The notes under the pieces were generated by a model. That model was not told the DNA's origin and did not search any database. It was given only the letters and a program-made list of their open reading frames with translations. This document shows, piece by piece, positions 18,090 to 26,979 of a DNA stretch of 64,000 nucleotides. The position numbers and the translations under genes are program-made. Numbering within the stretch: the stretch's first letter is position 1; each line of letters begins with the position of its first letter. Source of the DNA: Ruminococcus sp. YE71 (GTDB taxonomy: Bacteria > Bacillota > Clostridia > Oscillospirales > Ruminococcaceae). The stretch spans positions 346,432-410,431 of the forward strand of contig NZ_FPIR01000001.1 in the NCBI RefSeq assembly GCF_900119155.1. The letters are read 5' to 3'.

Positions 18090-18140
18090 GGCTGTGAACT
18101 TTCCGATCGCCTCAGATCGGGAAGTTCGCCGTTTTTTATC
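18090..18140 (+). terminator. Terminator of AraC gene
   Basis: Long stem around GAACTTTCCGATC/GATCGGGAAGTTC (18096-18127) extended by CGGC/GCCG, followed by GTTTTTTATC. Confidence 0.85.
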
Positions 18141-18141
18141 A

Positions 18142-18173
18142 CAAAAAAACGGCAGTTCCCGAAGGAACTGCCG
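18142..18173 (-). terminator. Terminator of GH48 gene
   Basis: Perfect 10-bp stem CGGCAGTTCC/GGAACTGCCG with 4-nt loop; on the minus strand followed by GTTTTTTTGTG. Confidence 0.9.
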
Positions 18174-18205
18174 AAGTTGATCCGATATTCGGTTCAGAGA
18201 CCTTA

Positions 18206-20845
18206 TCAGCCCGGGATAGTGAGGGTGATAGCTCTCTTGTTGATGTTGCTGGTATCCCAGTTGCCGTTGATTCTTGCGCCAACAACAACCTTGTAAGTGC
18301 CAGCAGGAACGCCGGTTCTGCTGTAAGTAAGAACATTGCCCTGAGCAAGGATCTTCCACTTACCAGCGGTGTAGTAAGCAACACAGTACTTGTCTGCGCC
18401 ATCAACAGCGGTCCAGTCAAGCTTGAATGCGTTCTTGGAGGTAGTAGCCTTAGCTACAGGATACTTAGGAGTAGGAGTAGTTCCGGTAGGCTTCAGGTTA
18501 GGATACAGAGTAGCCATTACGCCGAGAGCCATCATGTCGTCGCCTGCGTGCCAGAATCTGTGGTAGCTCAGGTCAACAGCAGCAACGTTCTTGAACTTCG
18601 CGAGCTCAGCCTTACCCTCTTCGCTGGATGCGGAGTAGTCGCCGGACCACTTAGCACCGTTAGCAACGTCCTTATTGTAAGCTTCTCTGAGCTTAGCAAC
18701 GAGCTGAGTAGCCTCAGAAGAAGTCTTAGCGCCTTTGCACTTGCTTGCATCAGCATACATGGAGCGGATGCTCTCGAATGTAGCGCCGTGCTCAAGCTTG
18801 TCGCCGTTAGGCATCTCGCCGTGGTAATTCTCAGGAATGTATACGCCCTGGCTGAAGAAACGTGCGAGCGAGCCGTTGTGCTCAGTTCTGGACATACCGA
18901 TGTCGTCGCGGCCGAGAGTCCATGCACGGTCGATCAGCTGCTGAGCGAGGTACAGAGAAGCCTTAGGCAGGTTAGCATCCTTGGAGGAAGCGTAAACCTT
19001 AGTGCCCTTCTTAATGTTGGTAGCACCCTCAATGTTGTAGTTGAAGGAACCGCCTACAGAGGTCTCGGTAAGACCGCTGATCTCGGAATCCTTAACGCCC
19101 TTAGCTGCTGCATAGTAGATAAGAGTGTTAGCGAGCGAAGATACGCAGCCGAGGTCAGTGTTGCCGTAGCCGGAGATAGTGCAGCTCAGGCCGCTGTTGT
19201 TAGTAGCGGTGCCGTTCCAGCTGTCAGGCTGACCCTGCCAATCAAGGTTGGAAGGCATATAGAAGTCGCCGTCAGAGGTGAGAACGGTGTTGTTAACGAA
19301 CCATGCGCACCACTTGTCGAGGATCTGCTCAAGAGCAGCTTCCATGGACATTCCGCCGGGTCTAACGCCGGTGGTGTCGCCGCCCTTGCCGCTCTTTACC
19401 CAGTAGTAGAGCTCAGCGAGACGCTGTACAGCCCATACCTGGTTACCGGTCCAGTGGTTGGAGCCCGGGTCAGCATATACAGGATGCTCAACGTACATCA
19501 TACCATAGAAGGTAGGAACGCCGGAAGGATAAGTTTCGTAACGGCCATGGTAGGAGTTGGTAGCACCACCGGCGATAGGACCGTCAGAGGACTGGAGCCA
19601 GAGGTAGAACTCGAGCTGTCTCTCGAGGGACTTCTGGTAATCAGCCTTAGCGCCTTCAGCCTTCATGTCGGAGGACAGGTCGTTAAGCAGAGCGTAAGCA
19701 GCCAGCGGGTTCTGATAGAACTCGTGAGCGTGCGAGCAACCGATCTGCCAGCACCAATCCTGACCTGTGCTCTTGAGAGCGCCGCCCCAGGAAGTGTACC
19801 AGTTCATCAGGTAGTGCTTGGAGTTGTCGCCTGCGTTGCCGTTGGTCCAGCTGGTGTTGGTAGCGATGGTCTGATAGTACTTATCGTACATATTGTTACG
19901 GAGCTCATCACCCATCTCAGAAGCCTTAGCCTGAATGTCATCAATGCCTTCAAGACCCCACTTGGTAGCGTCATATACACCCTGGATTGCACGGTCTTCA
20001 GCGTCAGGAGCGTTGGTGTAAGCCCACTGAGGAGTTACTACAGCATCCCTGTTGAAGATACCCTTGATACCCTGTTCCTTGTTACCGGCCTTCTTCTCCT
20101 CGATGCAGGGGAACGGAACAGTTTCCCAGCAGGACTCCTGCTCGCCGCGCTGGAAGGTGTTGATGAAGGTGAAGTCTGTGCCGGAGCCGAAACCATACCA
20201 GTTATCAACGTCAGCCAGCCAGTGCATCAGGTAGAGACCGCCCTTGCTGTTCTTGCCGTTGTAAACCTTTGTGAACTTGCTGAAGATCGGGTTGGAAGCA
20301 GTCTTGCTAGCCTCGCCTGCCCAAGCGTTCGGGCACTGATCGGGAGTATCATACTCGCCGCAGTACTGAGCGCTTACAGAGCTGGCAGCCCAGAAGGAAT
20401 CCTGAGTATCAGGGATCATTACCTCCATGGTCTTCCAAGCCTTAGCGAGGTCGCCTACGGACTGACCGCTGAAGGTCTGACCGGAGTTCTTAACGATGTT
20501 GTCGTGCATTGCTGCAACCCATACGAGGTAGGACATAGCCTCGGAAGTAGTCTCGTGACCGTAGTCAGGAGCCTCGATGATAACCTCTTCCTTGGAGTGG
20601 TAGGGGATACCGAAGGAATTAGCACCGCCGTTGTTGGACGACATATAGCCGTTCTGCTGACCCTGGGTAACTACATCGTAGTAGAGAGACATAAAGCGCT
20701 GAGCATAGGTATCTTCACCATACTGGTTAGCCTTAGTTCTCTGAGAAGTAGCAGCGGATGCGGGGATAGCTGCGGAAACAACGTTTGCAGCCATTGCTGC
20801 GGTCAGGACACTTGCAACTGCAGCCTTGATTTTCTTAGAAACCAT
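18206..20845 (-). CDS. Secreted GH48 processive cellulase with C-terminal CBM37/FN3-like module
   Basis: 879 aa. Signal peptide ~1-32. GH48 catalytic domain ~35-780; the conserved acid region is DYGHETTSEAMSYLVW. The last ~88 residues (from PKYPVAKATTSKN) form a FN3-like module closely similar to the two modules of the cohesin protein at 37.9 kb: both have WTAV, KWKIL, GVP-GTYKV and NGNWDTS. In R. albus such C-terminal modules of Cel9B and Cel48A were described as family 37 CBMs that bind polysaccharides and the cell surface. There is no dockerin, unlike GH48 enzymes of scaffoldin-based cellulosomes. Strongly biased codon use suggests high expression. Start follows GAGAGGAGAAT. Confidence 0.93.
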   Translation of the reverse strand: MVSKKIKAAVASVLTAAMAANVVSAAIPASAATSQRTKANQYGEDTYAQRFMSLYYDVVTQGQQNGYMSSNNGGANSFGIPYHSKEEVIIEAPDYGHETTSEAMSYLVWVAAMHDNIVKNSGQTFSGQSVGDLAKAWKTMEVMIPDTQDSFWAASSVSAQYCGEYDTPDQCPNAWAGEASKTASNPIFSKFTKVYNGKNSKGGLYLMHWLADVDNWYGFGSGTDFTFINTFQRGEQESCWETVPFPCIEEKKAGNKEQGIKGIFNRDAVVTPQWAYTNAPDAEDRAIQGVYDATKWGLEGIDDIQAKASEMGDELRNNMYDKYYQTIATNTSWTNGNAGDNSKHYLMNWYTSWGGALKSTGQDWCWQIGCSHAHEFYQNPLAAYALLNDLSSDMKAEGAKADYQKSLERQLEFYLWLQSSDGPIAGGATNSYHGRYETYPSGVPTFYGMMYVEHPVYADPGSNHWTGNQVWAVQRLAELYYWVKSGKGGDTTGVRPGGMSMEAALEQILDKWCAWFVNNTVLTSDGDFYMPSNLDWQGQPDSWNGTATNNSGLSCTISGYGNTDLGCVSSLANTLIYYAAAKGVKDSEISGLTETSVGGSFNYNIEGATNIKKGTKVYASSKDANLPKASLYLAQQLIDRAWTLGRDDIGMSRTEHNGSLARFFSQGVYIPENYHGEMPNGDKLEHGATFESIRSMYADASKCKGAKTSSEATQLVAKLREAYNKDVANGAKWSGDYSASSEEGKAELAKFKNVAAVDLSYHRFWHAGDDMMALGVMATLYPNLKPTGTTPTPKYPVAKATTSKNAFKLDWTAVDGADKYCVAYYTAGKWKILAQGNVLTYSRTGVPAGTYKVVVGARINGNWDTSNINKRAITLTIPG

Positions 20846-21040
20846 TTAATATTCTCCTCTCAAAAGAATGATCCGGCAATCTCTTGCCGTTGGTTTGTTT
20901 GCAGGCTTAGCCTGCGCTTTTGAACGTAACAGTGAATGATATCCATGGGGTCTTTTTTGCAGTGTATCAAAGGCTAACACACTGCCGCGATCTTCACCGC
21001 GCACAAAAACCACACAAATATACCACTATTCCTACAAATT

Positions 21041-21068
21041 ATTATACACTATTTTTTTTATTTTGCAA
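21041..21068 (-). promoter_or_regulatory. Promoter for GH48 gene
   Basis: Minus-strand TTGCAA (21063-21068), 16-bp AT-rich spacer, TATAAT (21041-21046); leader of ~190 nt. Confidence 0.6.
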
Positions 21069-21080
21069 GTGTTTTTGCAC

Positions 21081-21117
21081 ACTTAATCGTTTAAAAGCAA
21101 CATTTTCAGCGGTTTGA
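21081..21117. promoter_or_regulatory. Putative operator, direct repeat copy 1, upstream of GH48
   Basis: Begins ACTTAATCGTTTAAAAGC and ends CAGCGGTTTGA. The core TTAATCGTTTAA is a LacI-type pseudo-palindrome. It lies 12 bp upstream of the GH48 -35 box. Confidence 0.5.
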
Positions 21118-21182
21118 ACACCAAAACTGTATTTCATTTGTCTATATTATCTAATATCTTTAATTTTCAAGCTTTTCGGGGT

Positions 21183-21218
21183 ACTTAATCGTTTAGAAAT
21201 CAAATTTCGGCGGTTTGA
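21183..21218. promoter_or_regulatory. Putative operator, direct repeat copy 2, upstream of GH48
   Basis: Begins ACTTAATCGTTTAGAAAT and ends CGGCGGTTTGA, matching copy 1 at most positions. It starts 102 bp from copy 1, close to a whole number of helical turns. Confidence 0.5.
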
Positions 21219-21556
21219 CCACTACAGCCGCTCACGCCTTGTTTATTATATCCAATTTTTTGGACGTTTTTGAATTTTCGGTAAATTTCAGGTGTAACTT
21301 TTCTGAACATAACGCGTTTTTTCGCGTTTTTTGTGTCTGCCGCCTTACGGCAACACTTCGTCTACATTTTTTTGCTGTCGGCGCAAAGTTTTATTTGTTC
21401 TCACCAAGTATTCTCCAAAAATGCATATTTTATACATTCCAGGTTCACTTTTATATAGGATAATACAAGTATATGTGTATCCGCCCGAAAGGGACATCGG
21501 GGCACATCAACAATTTGACTAAACCGATCCTGTTAATAAGATGAAAGGAGCCTTTT
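21219..21556. other. AT-rich region upstream of ABC operon
   Basis: About 340 bp with a weak hairpin (AACGCG/CGCGTT followed by T-run, ~21311-21332) and a GATAAT-like -10 near 21459, but no firm promoter, ORF or riboswitch was recognised. Confidence 0.4.
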
Positions 21557-22489
21557 ATGGTTGAAGTTAAGAACCTGACAAAGCAATACGGTCACGTTAC
21601 GGCTGTAAGTGACCTGAGCTTTGAGATCAGGGACAATGAGATCCTTGGATTTCTCGGTCCGAACGGTGCGGGCAAATCCACTACGATGAACATCATCGCA
21701 GGCTATCTGCCCACAACTTCGGGCACTGTCACCGTCAGCGGACACGATATCAAAGAGGACGCAAGAGCCGCAAAGCGCTGCATCGGCTATCTCCCCGAGA
21801 TACCGCCCCTCTACCCCGATATGCGCGTCGAGGAGTACCTGCGCTACTGTGCGGGCATCAAGGGCATCCGCCGCGGAGACCGCAAGAAGGAGGTCGAGAA
21901 GGCTATGGTCCGCCTCGAACTCACCGATATGCGCCGCCGCCTGATAAGCAATCTCTCGAAGGGTTACAAGCAGCGTGTGGGTCTCGCTCAGGCGATAATC
22001 GGCGACCCCGAACTGCTCATCCTCGATGAGCCGACCGTAGGTCTTGACCCGACACAGGTGGCTGAGCTGAGAAAGTTCATCCTCGAACTCGGAAAGGATC
22101 ATTCGGTCATCCTGTCCTCTCACATCCTCGGCGAGATCAGCGCTGTCTGCAACCGCGTAGTCATCATCAACAAGGGTGAGCTCTGCGCCATCGACACCAT
22201 CGAGAACCTTGAACGCAAGGCATCGGGTTCGCCCCTGCTCATCCTTACCATCGAGGGCGATCAGGATGCTGCCACAGCTGTTCTGAAGAAGATAAGCGGC
22301 GTCACCGAGATCGAAGATGTCATGGATATGGACGACAATATCTACGTTTTCAGGCTCAGGCTCGAAAACGAGAAGGTTCGTCAGGAGATCATGAGCGAAA
22401 TGGTCAAGAACAACATCAACATCACCGAGATGTCTATGGAAAAGCCTGATCTTGAGCAGGTATTCCTTGAACTCACGGGCAAGAAGTAA
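21557..22489 (+). CDS. ABC transporter ATP-binding protein (GldA/CcmA type)
   Basis: 310 aa with Walker A GPNGAGKST, signature LSKGYKQRVG and Walker B LLILDEPTVGLDP; the C-terminal ~90 residues form the extra domain common in ABC-2 exporters. First gene of a four-gene operon (14-, 16- and -4-nt gaps) with an ABC-2 permease, a GldG-like protein and a DUF4340 protein. In gliding Bacteroidetes GldAFG is linked to motility and secretion; in Firmicutes this four-gene set is widespread but its substrate is unknown. GAAAGGAG precedes the ATG. Confidence 0.9.
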   Translation: MVEVKNLTKQYGHVTAVSDLSFEIRDNEILGFLGPNGAGKSTTMNIIAGYLPTTSGTVTVSGHDIKEDARAAKRCIGYLPEIPPLYPDMRVEEYLRYCAGIKGIRRGDRKKEVEKAMVRLELTDMRRRLISNLSKGYKQRVGLAQAIIGDPELLILDEPTVGLDPTQVAELRKFILELGKDHSVILSSHILGEISAVCNRVVIINKGELCAIDTIENLERKASGSPLLILTIEGDQDAATAVLKKISGVTEIEDVMDMDDNIYVFRLRLENEKVRQEIMSEMVKNNINITEMSMEKPDLEQVFLELTGKK

Positions 22490-22502
22490 AGGAGTGTGCA
22501 AA

Positions 22503-23234
22503 ATGTTTTCTTTATATAAAAAAGAGATCCAGTCGTTCTTTTACTCGCCGTTCGCGTATGTGCTCTCAGCGCTGTTCATGCTGATTTTCGGCTTCGCGTT
22601 CGTGAACAGGATCGCAAGTATGCAGTCGAGCGTATTCCAGTTCTCGTTTCCCGATATGTTCTACAACAACTTCTTCTACTTCATCTTTATAATACCGCTC
22701 CTGACGATGCGTTCCTTTGCTGACGAGCGCCGCGGCGGTACAGAGGTACAGCTGCTCACGAGCCCGCTGACCGTTACACAGATCGTCCTTGCGAAGTTCC
22801 TTGCGATCGTGACCGTGTTTCTGTTCATGATCGCGCTCTCGCTGTTCTACCCCATCTACATATCCTTCCACGGCGCAGTTATCTGGTCGTCGCTCATCTG
22901 CGGCTACATCAGCTTCTTCCTGTGGGGTCTGGTGTGCATCGCTCTCGGTATGCTGTTCTCGTCCATGCAGAGCAGCGCCATCATCGCAGCGATAATCGGT
23001 GAGATCGTGATGGAGGGCTTCCTGTTCCTCGATCAGTTCGCCGCTACCAAGATGGTACAGAGCTATCCGCACCTTAATTCCGTTGTGACCTGGTTCTCTA
23101 TGCAGCGCCGCTTCGTTTTCTTCGCACAGGGTATGTTCCGTCTCGAAGACCTCGTGTTCTTCCTCAGCCTTACCGCACTGGTACTGTTCTGGAACATTCT
23201 GTACATCGAAAAGCGCCGCTGGAGCCATCGCTGA
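22503..23234 (+). CDS. ABC-2 family permease (GldF-like)
   Basis: 243 aa starting at ATG 22503, which follows AAAGGAG; a start further upstream would overlap the ATPase gene. About six membrane helices, with the family motif region LTMRSFADERRGGTEVQLLTS between the second and third. Forms the membrane channel with the ATPase just upstream. Partner genes downstream encode single-pass proteins exposed outside. Confidence 0.88.
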   Translation: MFSLYKKEIQSFFYSPFAYVLSALFMLIFGFAFVNRIASMQSSVFQFSFPDMFYNNFFYFIFIIPLLTMRSFADERRGGTEVQLLTSPLTVTQIVLAKFLAIVTVFLFMIALSLFYPIYISFHGAVIWSSLICGYISFFLWGLVCIALGMLFSSMQSSAIIAAIIGEIVMEGFLFLDQFAATKMVQSYPHLNSVVTWFSMQRRFVFFAQGMFRLEDLVFFLSLTALVLFWNILYIEKRRWSHR

Positions 23235-23250
23235 TTGGAGGGAATAGAAC

Positions 23251-24768
23251 ATGGCAAATAAAGAAACCGCAAAACCGAAGAAGACGCGCAGCTTTACTGT
23301 CGCTGCCGCTGTGTTCGCCGCGATCGCACTGGCGATCGTCGTCCTGATCAATCTGATGGTGTCCCGTCTGAACATCATATGGGATATGACCCCCACGAGC
23401 ATCTACAAGCTCACGGATCCGACCAAGAACTACCTGAAAACAGTGGATAAGAAGGTCAACTTCTACTTCCTGTTCGACATGGACGTGCTTTCCACCGATA
23501 CCGAAAGTATGCCGCTCTACAACGCACTTAAAGAGTACTCGTCCTACGACTGCATCAACTTCCAATCGTTCAACCCCGACAACGACCCCGACAAGACCAA
23601 GGAGCTCCAGGATTTGGGCTACACGGTATCTCAGGGCGACATCGTAATCGAGTGCGAGGGCAGGAGCAAGCTCATCCCCGCAAACTCTATGTTCGAGACC
23701 CGCAGCAGCAAAAGCTCCGACGGCAATCAGACCGTAAGCTCGGTCTACTTCACAGGTGAGAATCTCATCACAGGCGCGATCGAGGCTGTAGTCAGCGGTA
23801 AGGAGATCAAGATGTATTTCCTGACAGGCCACGGCGAAAAGTCCATCGACACCGATTACACCGTCCTCAAAAAGGCCCTCTCGGCTCACAACTACAAAGC
23901 TGAGACCCTCAGTCTGGTCACCAGCGATACCGTTCCCGACGATGCGTCTGTAATAATCATAGCCGCACCACAGAACGATATCTCCGACAGCGAGCTTACT
24001 ACACTCAACAAGTACCTCGACAACGGCGGAAACATCTGCTTCTGGATGTCTCCGAACAGCGCCGAGACCGACTACACCAACATTGAAAAGATCCTCCATG
24101 ACTACAGCATCATGATGGACTACGACATGGTATACGAGAAGGATGATGACCTGCACTCCCCGAATGATGAGACCTCTTTCTTCTGTAGTATCGTCGCAGC
24201 AGAGCAGACCGACAGCATCGACCTCACAAGCGAGCTGAAGACATATACCGATCAGGGCGCTCTGCCTGTAATGTCCGCTACCCGCAGCTTCGCACAGATC
24301 TACAACGAGGGCAACAGCATGGAGAACATTACCGTGGGCTCCCTGCTCCAGACCGTTGACAGGATCGGCGATGGCTCCTCTACCGCTGTAGGCGAACCTC
24401 TCGGCGGCGCAAAACCCCGTGACCGCGTCGAGAACTGCGTGCTCGACCTTTCGATGTTCTCCACCGACCGCAACCGTGCAAATTCCAAGATCATGGTAAT
24501 GGGCAACGCCGAATTCATCGACGACGATAATATCTATCAGGCATACAATGTCATCTCCGTAAACTTACAGCTGTCTGTTTTCTCGTGGATGTATGACTCG
24601 GAAAAGGCTCTCGACTTCGGTATCGCGAGCAAGGAGCGCATCTTCGACGAAATGAGCATCGAGACCCAGAAAAAAGCAACCGCGACCAACGTTCTCTTTA
24701 TTGCCGTACCTGTCGTTGTCGGACTTCTCGGCGGCGCAGTATGGCTCAGACGGAGGTATTCAGAATGA
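23251..24768 (+). CDS. GldG-like ABC-associated membrane protein
   Basis: 505 aa with an N-terminal membrane helix (~12-35), a long extracellular region of the ABC_transp_aux/GldG type (~45-470; features include FLTGHGEKSID and GGNICFWMSPN) and a C-terminal helix (~480-500) followed by RRRYSE. It works with the ATPase and permease. Start follows TTGGAGGGAAT. Its stop overlaps the start of the next gene (ATGA), indicating translational coupling. Confidence 0.85.
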   Translation: MANKETAKPKKTRSFTVAAAVFAAIALAIVVLINLMVSRLNIIWDMTPTSIYKLTDPTKNYLKTVDKKVNFYFLFDMDVLSTDTESMPLYNALKEYSSYDCINFQSFNPDNDPDKTKELQDLGYTVSQGDIVIECEGRSKLIPANSMFETRSSKSSDGNQTVSSVYFTGENLITGAIEAVVSGKEIKMYFLTGHGEKSIDTDYTVLKKALSAHNYKAETLSLVTSDTVPDDASVIIIAAPQNDISDSELTTLNKYLDNGGNICFWMSPNSAETDYTNIEKILHDYSIMMDYDMVYEKDDDLHSPNDETSFFCSIVAAEQTDSIDLTSELKTYTDQGALPVMSATRSFAQIYNEGNSMENITVGSLLQTVDRIGDGSSTAVGEPLGGAKPRDRVENCVLDLSMFSTDRNRANSKIMVMGNAEFIDDDNIYQAYNVISVNLQLSVFSWMYDSEKALDFGIASKERIFDEMSIETQKKATATNVLFIAVPVVVGLLGGAVWLRRRYSE

Positions 24769-26171
24769 ACCGTAAATCACTGATCGTCACAGGCGTTTCG
24801 CTGGCAGCGCTTCTCGGCGGTGCCGCAGGCGCGTACTTCTATGTCGATCACAAGAAGACGTCCGAGGAAGCCCTCTCGAAGGCGGAGACCGAAGCGCTCA
24901 AGCTACTCACGTTCAATTCCACCGATGTAAACAGCATCGACATTACGAACGCCGACGGTCATTTCCATGTGACGCTCGGGCAGACAGGCGACTGGGTGAT
25001 CGAAGATTCGGATTATCCTTACAGCTTCACGCTCAACAGCTACTTCCTCAACGTCGTCGCGGCGTCGATGGGCAAGCTCACAGCCGACCACAAGGCGGAT
25101 CCCGCCGACCTGAGCAAGTACGGTCTTGACTCGCCCGTAACGGTCGTATGCCACACCCCCGACAGCGACTACACGATACTCGTCGGGAACAGCACGGCGA
25201 CGAACGAGTTCCGCTATGTCAAGCTCCCCGACGACGACACGGTCTACTGCATCGACGACGAGACGGGCAAGAGCCTGCGCTGTGATCTTTCCGACCTGCG
25301 CAGTCCCTACCTCCTCAACTGCTACGACAGCGAGATACAGCAGTTCTCGGTCGTACACAACGGCGAGACCAGCTACGACCTTTCGCGCGACACCGAAAGC
25401 ACATCGATATGGAAGCTGAACTCTCCGCAGACCAATGTCGCGATCGACTCGATCATCGTCAACACCGTAATAACGAACATGGTGCGCATACAGTCGGAAA
25501 AGTTCGAGGGCTTTATCAAAGACAGTTCCGAGCTTGCGAAGTACGGACTGGACAAGCCCGCGTACACTTACACGGTTGTGACCAACGACAAGACCATCAC
25601 GCTGGAATTCCCCGAATTCAGCGAGGACGACACCGAGATCTGGGGCTACGACCCCGACACCTATGCGGTGTTCTCGCTGTCAAAGGGCAGTGCGGCTTTC
25701 CTGTCGGGCAAGTGGTACGATCTGACGGCAAAGCAGGCGATGAGTGTTCCGTTCATGTCTGCGGCATCGTTAGAGATCGTGGTTGACGGCGAGAAGCACA
25801 CGTTAGCCATCGACCACGAGAACAAGGGTTACGTATTTGACGACACCGACGTTATTGCGAGCGGAAACGAGGATGCGTCGGCGAATTTTGAGTATTTATA
25901 TGCGTCGGTATCCGAGATCAAGCATGACGAATTCAGGGATGACGTACCCGAGAAGATGGGCGAGCCGACCTGCACGTTCAGGTACACGCTCACGGACGGT
26001 ACAACGCGCGAGCTTGCGCTGGTACCGATCGATGACGAGACATACTGGGCGTATATAGACGGCGAGTGTTTTGGTATGACGGTAAGCAAGGCTGCCATCA
26101 CGGGAGCGAACGGCTGTCTGAAATTTATCGAGCTTTTATCAAAAGACCTCGGTATTGAAAACAAGAATTAA
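24765..26171 (+). CDS. DUF4340 membrane-anchored protein
   Basis: 468 aa from ATG 24765, four bases overlapping the previous stop and preceded by GGAGG. One N-terminal membrane helix (~5-25), then extracellular repeats with the DUF4340 look (two copies of a block with 'Y-G-L-D-x-P' : KYGLDSPVTV and KYGLDKPAYT). Last gene of the GldAFG-type operon; a terminator follows. The last ~400 bp use more A/T-ending Leu, Ser and Val codons than the rest. Confidence 0.82.
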   Translation: MNRKSLIVTGVSLAALLGGAAGAYFYVDHKKTSEEALSKAETEALKLLTFNSTDVNSIDITNADGHFHVTLGQTGDWVIEDSDYPYSFTLNSYFLNVVAASMGKLTADHKADPADLSKYGLDSPVTVVCHTPDSDYTILVGNSTATNEFRYVKLPDDDTVYCIDDETGKSLRCDLSDLRSPYLLNCYDSEIQQFSVVHNGETSYDLSRDTESTSIWKLNSPQTNVAIDSIIVNTVITNMVRIQSEKFEGFIKDSSELAKYGLDKPAYTYTVVTNDKTITLEFPEFSEDDTEIWGYDPDTYAVFSLSKGSAAFLSGKWYDLTAKQAMSVPFMSAASLEIVVDGEKHTLAIDHENKGYVFDDTDVIASGNEDASANFEYLYASVSEIKHDEFRDDVPEKMGEPTCTFRYTLTDGTTRELALVPIDDETYWAYIDGECFGMTVSKAAITGANGCLKFIELLSKDLGIENKN

Positions 26172-26174
26172 GCG

Positions 26175-26206
26175 AAAGCCCCGAGGAAAACCTCGGGGCT
26201 TTGTTC
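26175..26206 (+). terminator. Terminator of ABC operon
   Basis: 12-bp perfect stem AAAGCCCCGAGG/CCTCGGGGCTTT with AAAA loop, then TTTGTTC-like tail. Confidence 0.9.
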
Positions 26207-26216
26207 ATCACAAATG

Positions 26217-26254
26217 ACCCGTACACGCCAGAGACTAAAAAGTTTAGGAGGGAG
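26217..26254 (+). repeat. Partial copy of the inverted-repeat end
   Basis: Contains CGCCAGAGACTAAAAAGTTT and AGGAGGG, the same outer end found at 26330 and inverted at 26947. Next to it is a single 19-bp-repeat-like unit (CCTTAGCTGCGCACGGCT). Confidence 0.7.
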
Positions 26255-26329
26255 ACCCCCGCCTTAGCTGCGCACGGCTACAAAGGGTTCCCAAACAGTA
26301 ACTCAGGGACAGAGCCTCCATCCCGTATA

Positions 26330-26947
26330 CGCCAGAGACTCAAAAAGTTTAGGAGGGGTCTGGGGAGACCCTTTTCAAAGGGTCCCCCAGCAGGGGCTCG
26401 GGGACGGCGTCCCCGCCAAGGGAATAAGGCTTTGAAGCCAAAGCGCACCAACATCCCCCCACCAACATAAAATCGGCAAATCCCGAAAAACCGTCCCGAA
26501 AGGCGCAACATGAAAGACTATCACAAACTCCCAAGAACACACCGATTTGCCGATTTTATTTTTGCGAGAGAGCGCAAGCGATTCGAGTGAAACACCCCAT
26601 CGCGCCGAAGGTGCGACAAAACGGCGCGAGGACTACATATTTTTGCGCTGGGCTGTAGAAATCGCTGGCGCGATTTTTGGGGCTTTGCCAAAAGTCGCTT
26701 CGCTCTTTTGGCAAAATAAAATCGGCATTTCACGCTTCGAGGATTTGTTTGAGCTACGCTTTCATGCGGAGTTCTTTTCCTCGGGTTTTCGGGAAATGCC
26801 GATTTTATTTTCGGTCGGGGCGTTTGTGCGCTTTGGCTTCAAAGCCTTATTCCCAGGGCGGGGACGCCGTCCCCGAGCCCCTGCTGGGAGGGACCCTTTG
26901 AAAAGGGTCTCCCCCAGACCCCCTCCTAAACTTTTTAGTCTCTGGCG
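26330..26947. mobile_element. 618-bp non-coding element with ~120-bp terminal inverted repeats
   Basis: Left end 26330-26447 and right end 26827-26947 are near-perfect inverted copies (from CGCCAGAGACT inward to AAAGCGCA). A second, inner inverted pair is CATAAAATCGGCAAATCCCG (26467) versus GAAATGCCGATTTTATTTTC (26794). No transposase frame; ORFs here are low-complexity artefacts of the repeats. It looks like a MITE or a decayed composite of intergenic repeats. Confidence 0.75.
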
Positions 26948-26979
26948 AGGACGGGTCGTTTGTTGGATCTTTTTTGTTT

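Noticed and set aside
18548..20923. 791-codon plus-strand ORF over GH48
   Set aside because: It is antisense to an obvious GH48 gene with strong codon bias; the open frame is a shadow, and its translation has no recognisable domain.
26349..26901. Several overlapping 60-160-codon ORFs in the inverted-repeat element
   Set aside because: They read through GC-rich repeats and have the same nonsense translation in several frames.
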